From contig JBGPBY010000280.1 in the NCBI GenBank assembly GCA_041481485.1, positions 1 through 9,328 of the forward strand: a stretch of DNA of 9,328 nucleotides, read 5' to 3'. Of the stretch, positions 5,044-9,328 are shown in pieces. The notes beneath the pieces were generated by a model. That model was not told the DNA's origin, did no database searches, and saw only the letters and a program-made list of their open reading frames with translations. Position 1 is the first letter of the stretch. Each line of letters begins with the position of its first letter. This stretch comes from JBGPBY01 sp041481485. Lineage in GTDB: Bacteria > Acidobacteriota > Terriglobia > 20CM-2-55-15. A program made the position numbers and the translations under genes.

Positions 5044-6750
5044 ATGCGAAACATCGAGATTGCGGCGCTGTTCAAGCGCATTGGGGATCTTCTCGAAATT
5101 CAGGGGGCCAATACGTTTCGCATTCGCGCATATCAGCGCGCGGCGGCCAGTCTCGAATCCCTCACCGATAATCTGGAAGCGATTGTGTCGCGCGGCGCCA
5201 CGCGCGAGATTCCTGGAGTCGGTCAGGAACTGTCGCTGAAAATTGCGGAGTATCTCTCTACCGGCAAGATGGAGTTCTACGAAAAGCTCAAGAATGAAGT
5301 CCCGCTGGGCCTGCTCAATATTGTCGCGATTCCAAGCGTCGGGCCGAAAACCGCAAAGCTGATTTACGATCGGTATCACATTCAAGACGTCGATCAACTG
5401 GAAGGGCTTGCACGTTCGGGAAAACTCCTCGATGTTTCCGGATTCAAACAAAAATCGATCGACAACATTATCCGCGGCATCGAAATTTACCGGCGGCGGA
5501 GCGGCAATCACCTGCTGGGGCGTGTACTTCCGGTCGCCAGACAGTTGTGCCAGTACCTCGAACCCCATGCAGAACGCGTCGCATTTGCCGGAAGTCTCCG
5601 GCGCATGAAAGACATCGTGCACGATGTCGACATCCTCGCGTCGTCTTCAAATTCGGACGCGACCACGGCTGCGTTTCTTTCGATGCCCTTTATTGTGGAT
5701 GTGTTGGCGAAGGGCGCCACCAAGTGCTCGGTCCGCGTTGCCGACGATCTGCAGGTGGATCTCCGAGTGATCGAGCCAAAATGCTGGGGCGCGGCATTGC
5801 ATTACTTCACCGGTTCAAAAGCTCACAACATCCGAATGCGCGAGCGCGCTATCCGGATGGGCTTCAAGCTTAGTGAATACGGATTATTCGATTCCAGCGA
5901 CACTTGTGTCGCCGGTGTCGAGGAGTCCGAAGTCTTCGAGAAGCTCGGGCTGCCTTTCATTCCGCCGGTGCTTCGCGAGGATCAGGGTGAAATGGAGGCT
6001 GCTGCCGAAGGCCGGCTTCCGGATCTGATTCAGGCGGCGGACATTGCCGGTGATCTGCACATGCATACCGACTGGACCGATGGGAAATACTCGGCCGGCG
6101 AAATGGTTGAAGCGGCGCGCCAGCGCGGTTACAAGTATGTTGCAATCACCGATCACTCTAAATCGCTTGGCGTTGCCGGCGGGCTTTCCGATGAAGACCT
6201 GATGCGTCATACCGAAGAAGCCCACGCCCTCGATGAGAAATATTCCGATATTCGAGTGCTGGCCGGCACGGAGGTGGATATCCGCATGGATGGGAGTCTG
6301 GATTACTCCGACGAACTGCTGGCCAAACTCGATTTTGTCGTGGCCTCCGTTCACAGCGGATTTCGTATGGACCGCGAAGCGATGACCTCACGCATCGTGA
6401 AGGCCATGGAGAATCCGCACGTCCACGTCATCGGTCATCCGACTGGAAGGTTGCTCGGCGACCGTGAGGCGTACGATCTCGATTTCGACGTGTTGATGCG
6501 TGAAGCGGCCCGCACGCGAACCTGTCTGGAAGTGAACTCCAATTTTCACCGTCTCGATCTGAGCGATGCGCTTTGCCGGAAAGCGCGAGACATGGGAGTT
6601 CATGTGATCATCAGCACCGACTCCCACAACTACGACGATCTCGAAAACCTTCCTTACGGCATTGCCACCGCGCAGCGCGGCTGGATTGAGAAACAGCACG
6701 TGCTGAACTCGCGTCCCGTCGCTGAACTGTTATCGTTCAAAGGCCGTTGA
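5044..6750 (+). CDS. polX: PolX-family DNA polymerase with C-terminal PHP domain
   Basis: A 568-residue protein of the usual bacterial PolX length. The N-terminal 8-kDa-like and helix-hairpin-helix region contains EIPGVGQELSLKI (55-67) and AIPSVGPKTAKLI (95-107). The nucleotidyltransferase core has the GS motif in FAGSLRR (181-187), the metal-binding pair in HDVDIL (D194, D196), a third Asp in VDLRV (D239) and YFTGSKAHN (254-262). The PHP phosphoesterase domain from about 335 has HMHTDWTDG, ITDHS, GTEVDI, VASVHS, HVIGHPTGR, EVNSN and STDSH, so its metal ligands look complete. Bacterial PolX enzymes fill short gaps and carry a PHP-dependent 3'-5' exonuclease in base excision repair. The ATG sits 6 nt after a -10-like box. 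Its stop overlaps the queG start (TGATG). Confidence 0.96.
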   Translation: MRNIEIAALFKRIGDLLEIQGANTFRIRAYQRAAASLESLTDNLEAIVSRGATREIPGVGQELSLKIAEYLSTGKMEFYEKLKNEVPLGLLNIVAIPSVGPKTAKLIYDRYHIQDVDQLEGLARSGKLLDVSGFKQKSIDNIIRGIEIYRRRSGNHLLGRVLPVARQLCQYLEPHAERVAFAGSLRRMKDIVHDVDILASSSNSDATTAAFLSMPFIVDVLAKGATKCSVRVADDLQVDLRVIEPKCWGAALHYFTGSKAHNIRMRERAIRMGFKLSEYGLFDSSDTCVAGVEESEVFEKLGLPFIPPVLREDQGEMEAAAEGRLPDLIQAADIAGDLHMHTDWTDGKYSAGEMVEAARQRGYKYVAITDHSKSLGVAGGLSDEDLMRHTEEAHALDEKYSDIRVLAGTEVDIRMDGSLDYSDELLAKLDFVVASVHSGFRMDREAMTSRIVKAMENPHVHVIGHPTGRLLGDREAYDLDFDVLMREAARTRTCLEVNSNFHRLDLSDALCRKARDMGVHVIISTDSHNYDDLENLPYGIATAQRGWIEKQHVLNSRPVAELLSFKGR

Positions 6751-7799
6751 TGCCCGCCGCGGAATCGCGAATGATCACTCCGGCCGAAATCAAAAGTCAT
6801 GCGAAGTTCCTGGGATTTGATCTCGTCGGCATTGCGCCGGTCCGGAATACTCCGGAGTCTTCGTTCTTTGCGGACTGGCTGACGCGCGGCTATGCCGGTG
6901 AGATGCACTATCTCGAACGGCAGTCGGCTGCGCGGTTGAATCCTTCGGTGGTGCTGCCCGGAATCCGGTCCGTCATCGTTTGTGCGGTCAACTACAACAC
7001 GGATTACCCCAGGACAGCCGTGAATCGTCTGCGCGCCTGGGTATCGCGCTATTCGTGGGGCGAGGATTACCACGATACTCTCGGACGAAAACTGGATGAA
7101 CTCGCGCGATGGATCGGAGAACATTCGCCGGCGCAGACGCGCGCATACGTCGATACCGGCCCCGTCAACGAGCGGGTGTTCGCGAAGTATGCCGGAATCG
7201 GCTGGTTTGGAAAAAACACGTGCATCATCAATCAGGGGATCGGATCCTGGCTGTTCCTGGGTTGTGTCCTGACGGACCTCGAACTGGAAGTCGATACACC
7301 GCCCGCGGACCGATGCGGATCGTGCACGCGCTGCATCGACGCCTGCCCGACGGGTGCGATCCTCGAGCCGTATGTGCTCGATAGCCGGAAGTGTATTTCG
7401 TACACGACAATCGAACTGCGAGGAGATATTCCGGAATCGGAGCGGGAGGGGATCGGACATCATTTATATGGTTGAGATGTCTGCCAGGATGTTTGCCCCT
7501 GGAATCGGAAAGCTCCGGTGAGTCCAGCGGCGGAATTTCAGCCGCACGATGGATTGTTCTGGCCTGAGATTGAGGCGCTCCTGAATATGGATGAGGAGGC
7601 GTGGCGCCGGATGATTCGTGGTACGGCGATGCGCCGGGCGAAGGTCAAGGGACTGCTGCGGAATTTAATGGTGGTTGCGGGGAATTCGGGGATGCGGGAA
7701 TTTGCGGGAAAGATTGAAAAGTTTTTGGATCACTCCGACGCAAGCGTCCGGTCTCACGCCCGGTGGGCGCTGGGAAAACTGATACCGGGAACGAAATGA
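6750..7799 (+). CDS. queG: Epoxyqueuosine reductase QueG with in-frame TGA (candidate selenocysteine)
   Basis: QueG is a cobalamin- and [4Fe-4S]-dependent enzyme that reduces epoxyqueuosine to queuosine in tRNA anticodons. Numbered from the ATG at 6750: AYVDTGPVNER with the conserved Asp135, YAGIGWFGKNT, the first cluster motif C189-x2-C192-x2-C195-x3-C199P, KCISY (C215) and IGHHLYG. Codon 242 (7473-7475) is then TGA where relatives have Cys, followed in the same frame by DVCQDVCPWNRKAP (C245, C249) and a HEAT-like C-terminus (VKGLLRNLMVVAGNSGMREF ... ARWALGKL) to the TGA at 7797-7799. Total length with the TGA read is 349, normal for QueG. The 107 downstream codons contain no other lesion. 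AAGG (6740-6743) precedes the ATG, which overlaps the polX stop, so the two genes are probably translationally coupled. A TTG at 6747 is an alternative start. If TGA is a stop, the product lacks half of its iron-sulfur ligands and is surely inactive. Confidence 0.9.
7484..7519 (+). promoter_or_regulatory. Tandem small hairpins just after the queG TGA, weak SECIS candidate
   Basis: Two short stem-loops follow the TGA: CCAGG/CCTGG (7484-7488 with 7498-7502, 9-nt loop) and ATCGGA/TCCGGT (7504-7509 with 7514-7519, loop AAGC, one G-U pair). Bacterial SECIS elements usually place an apical loop with an early guanine roughly 16-37 nt after the UGA. The first loop begins slightly too close, at 14 nt, and the second lacks G in its first two loop positions. 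Neither is a convincing match by eye. Confidence 0.25.
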
Positions 7800-7913
7800 G
7801 AATTGAAACTTGATTAGTGATTATTGATTAATGCGCTTGATAGATGAACGAATCCCAAGTTCCGATTTGCCAAGCGCAATACTCAATAGTCACTAATCAA
7901 TTTTCAATTCTCA
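7797..7913. repeat. 43-bp imperfect inverted repeat with 31-nt loop
   Basis: Arms 7797-7839 and 7871-7913 pair at 39 of 43 positions around the AT-rich core TTGATTAGTGA/TCACTAATCAA. The left arm begins with the queG stop codon itself. The arms are much richer in A+T than the genes around them. There is no T run for a classic terminator, but the structure could end transcription or protect the queG mRNA 3' end. Its size and AT bias also suit a short non-autonomous mobile repeat. Confidence 0.75.
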
Positions 7914-7958
7914 ACTTCAGGCGGCCCACATTCGCGTCTTCCAAAAGTGAGAGATTGT

Positions 7959-7977
7959 GCGCGGTCATAGACCGCGC
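7959..7977. repeat. REP-like GC palindrome
   Basis: GCGCGGT (7959-7965) and ACCGCGC (7971-7977) form a perfect 7-bp stem around CATAG. The composition contrasts with the AT-rich repeat just before it. It resembles small palindromes dispersed between genes in some bacterial genomes; only one copy is visible here. Confidence 0.5.
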
Positions 7978-7995
7978 CTACAGAGGAAAGGGACC

Positions 7996-8019
7996 ATGCG
8001 GTACACTTATCCGCTATGA
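7996..8019 (+). CDS. Possible 7-codon leader overlapping the hom start
   Basis: ATG at 7996 opens MRYTYPL and stops at TGA 8017-8019, overlapping the hom ATG as ATGA. It is preceded at 9 nt by GAGG (7983-7986), the best ribosome binding site in this intergenic region; hom itself has none at the right distance. Ribosomes could translate the short frame and restart at hom. It has one Thr and no Met beyond the start, so it is not a recognisable amino-acid attenuator. The leaderless reading of the same bases is an alternative. Confidence 0.3.
   Translation: MRYTYPL
8002..8007 (+). promoter_or_regulatory. Candidate -10 box placing the hom transcript start at its ATG
   Basis: TACACT matches four of six -10 positions, including the first two and the last. 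It lies 8 nt before the hom ATG, so transcription from it would start at about the start codon. No clear -35 hexamer is seen at 16-18 bp. Confidence 0.35.
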
Positions 8020-9320
8020 AACAGAGGATCAATGTCGGGCTGATCGGGTTGGGGACCGTGGGTTCCGGTGTGGTGAATATCCTTCAGAACACCGGAGACC
8101 TCATTCATCGGCGTCTCGGCGTTCCCATCGAAGTGGTGAAAATTGCGGTTCGCAATCTGAACCGGAGTCTGACTGTCCCGCTAAAACCCGGCGTCCTCAC
8201 AACGATCCCCATGGATGTGGTGACTCATCCGGATGTCGACATCGTTGTTGAACTGATGGGCGGATACGAACCCGCTAAGAATCTCGTGCTCGAAGCCATT
8301 GCGCTCGGCAAGCCTGTTGTTACCGCCAACAAAGCGCTTCTCGCAGAACATGGCGATGAAATCTTCGGCAAAGCGCGCAAGGCTGGAGTCCCGATAGGCT
8401 TTGAAGCCAGTGTCGGCGGAGGAATTCCCGTCATCAAAACGGTAAAGGAATCGCTGGCGGCTAATCGGATACTCTCGATCTATGGGATCATCAATGGCAC
8501 ATCGAACTATATCCTGACGAGAATGACCGACGAAGACCGCCAGTTCTCCGACGTCCTCGCCGAAGCGCAGCAGGCCGGTTACGCCGAAGCCGATCCAACA
8601 TTCGACATCGAAGGCATCGATACCGCTCACAAGCTCGCGATTCTCGTGAATCTTGCATTTGGCACGAACGTGAAGCCCCGAGACATTTTCACGGAAGGAA
8701 TCTCATCGATACGTCCCATCGATATCGATTTCGGCAAGGAGTTTGGCTACCGGGTCAAACTACTCGCCATTGCCAAATTTCGCGACCACAAAGTTGAAGT
8801 GCGCGTTCACCCCACCATGGTTCCGGTGGACTATCCCATTGCCAAAGTTCAGGGAGTCTATAACGCCATTCAAATTGTCGGAGACGCGTGCGACGACATC
8901 ATGCTTTCCGGTCGCGGCGCCGGTTCGTTGCCAACGGCGAGCGCGGTTGTCGGGGACATCATGGATATCAGCCGCGGCCTTCTCTCGGGATCGACTCATC
9001 AGAAGAACGATACGTTGGCGAATGCCAGCCCCATTGCGCTGCAGCCGATTGAAAACATCAGCAGTCTGTACTATTTGCGATTCATGGTGTTTGACCGTCC
9101 AGGCGTGCTTTCGCAGATTTCGGGAATTCTCGGGCGATACAACATCAGCATTGCGTCGGTAATCCAGCGGGGCCGGAAAGAAGGAAGCGCCGTTCCGCTC
9201 GTGATCATGACGCACACCGCGCTGGAGCGGGATCTGGGCAACGCTTTGGTGGAAATCCGGCGTCTGGCGTGCATCAGCGAAGAACCAGTTCTGATTCGCG
9301 TTGAAGGTGACGAGCCTTAA
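8016..9320 (+). CDS. hom: Homoserine dehydrogenase with C-terminal ACT domain
   Basis: A 434-residue enzyme that reduces aspartate semialdehyde to homoserine, the branch step to threonine and methionine. The N-terminal Rossmann fold has GLIGLGTVGSGVV (8-20). It continues with VVTANKALLAEHG (101-113, K106), EASVGGGIPVIKT (130-142) and INGTSNYIL (159-167). Then comes GYAEADPTFDIEGIDTAHK, carrying E191, D202 and K206 in the spacing of the catalytic Glu, Asp and Lys of the family. The end (about 353-430, YYLRFMVFDRPGVLSQISG) is an ACT domain, as in single-function bacterial Hom proteins that are feedback-inhibited by threonine. Length is normal and all key residues are present. No aspartokinase fusion exists. 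The ATG at 8016 has no well-placed Shine-Dalgarno sequence. The gene is separated from queG by two repeats and is probably its own transcription unit; the window ends 8 nt after its TAA. Confidence 0.97.
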   Translation: MKQRINVGLIGLGTVGSGVVNILQNTGDLIHRRLGVPIEVVKIAVRNLNRSLTVPLKPGVLTTIPMDVVTHPDVDIVVELMGGYEPAKNLVLEAIALGKPVVTANKALLAEHGDEIFGKARKAGVPIGFEASVGGGIPVIKTVKESLAANRILSIYGIINGTSNYILTRMTDEDRQFSDVLAEAQQAGYAEADPTFDIEGIDTAHKLAILVNLAFGTNVKPRDIFTEGISSIRPIDIDFGKEFGYRVKLLAIAKFRDHKVEVRVHPTMVPVDYPIAKVQGVYNAIQIVGDACDDIMLSGRGAGSLPTASAVVGDIMDISRGLLSGSTHQKNDTLANASPIALQPIENISSLYYLRFMVFDRPGVLSQISGILGRYNISIASVIQRGRKEGSAVPLVIMTHTALERDLGNALVEIRRLACISEEPVLIRVEGDEP

Positions 9321-9328
9321 AGACTCGC

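Noticed and set aside
7473..7475. Genome-wide recoding of TGA, for example to Trp
   Set aside because: polX, brnT, brnA, the 292-residue gene and queG itself end in TGA at natural family lengths. Trp would also not fit the conserved Cys position.
7518..7799. Separate 93-residue gene starting at GTG 7518
   Set aside because: The sequence from 7476 on is the in-frame C-terminal part of QueG, beginning with DVCQDVCPWN before this GTG. An independent gene would be an artefact of treating the TGA as a stop.
1..9328. CRISPR array, rRNA, phage structural genes or riboswitch
   Set aside because: No regularly spaced repeats, rRNA-like segments, phage morphogenesis motifs or recognisable riboswitch aptamers were found on either strand.

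Overview
The window looks like a bacterial chromosome segment, most plausibly from an Acidobacteriota-like soil or groundwater lineage. That placement rests on the general feel of the homoserine dehydrogenase, PolX and QueG proteins, the small genome-scattered-looking palindromes, and genes that start with almost no leader; it is an inference only. It splits into an accessory half (1-4888) and a conserved half (4889-9328).

Accessory half. A tRNA-Lys(CUU) gene lies on the minus strand at 4889-4961. Its 3' 40 nt are repeated in the same orientation at 488-527. This is the footprint of an integrative element that used the 3' end of the tRNA as attachment site, so 488-4888 is read as a 4.4 kb island. 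Inside are a BrnT/BrnA-type toxin-antitoxin pair (minus strand), a decayed IS4-type transposase end with two internal stops, a small LexA-like winged-helix protein, an unrecognised 292-residue protein, a short zinc-ribbon frame without a normal start codon, an uncharacterised 251-residue protein (minus strand), and a frameshifted scrap resembling a DUF559 endonuclease-like domain. No intact integrase is visible. A 19-nt motif containing two GGCAAC hexamers 11 bp apart occurs near both element ends, and inverted just outside the left one, so the left flank may belong to a second, tandem element. The left edge (1-487) holds a strong hairpin and the tail of a coiled-coil protein.

Conserved half. 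polX (PolX/PHP DNA polymerase) and queG (epoxyqueuosine reductase) overlap at TGATG and form an apparent operon. hom (homoserine dehydrogenase with an ACT domain) follows after a 43-bp imperfect inverted repeat and a small GC palindrome. Divergent promoters for tRNA-Lys and polX overlap in 5008-5037.

Most notable observation. queG is interrupted by a single in-frame TGA (7473-7475) exactly where the family has the first Cys of its second iron-sulfur motif (YG-C-DxCQxxCPWN). The frame then stays open and clearly homologous through the CPWN motif and the C-terminal HEAT-like region to its natural stop at 7799. TGA is an ordinary stop elsewhere in the window. This is what a selenocysteine codon replacing an Fe-S ligand cysteine would look like; a recent nonsense mutation or a sequence error is the competing explanation.
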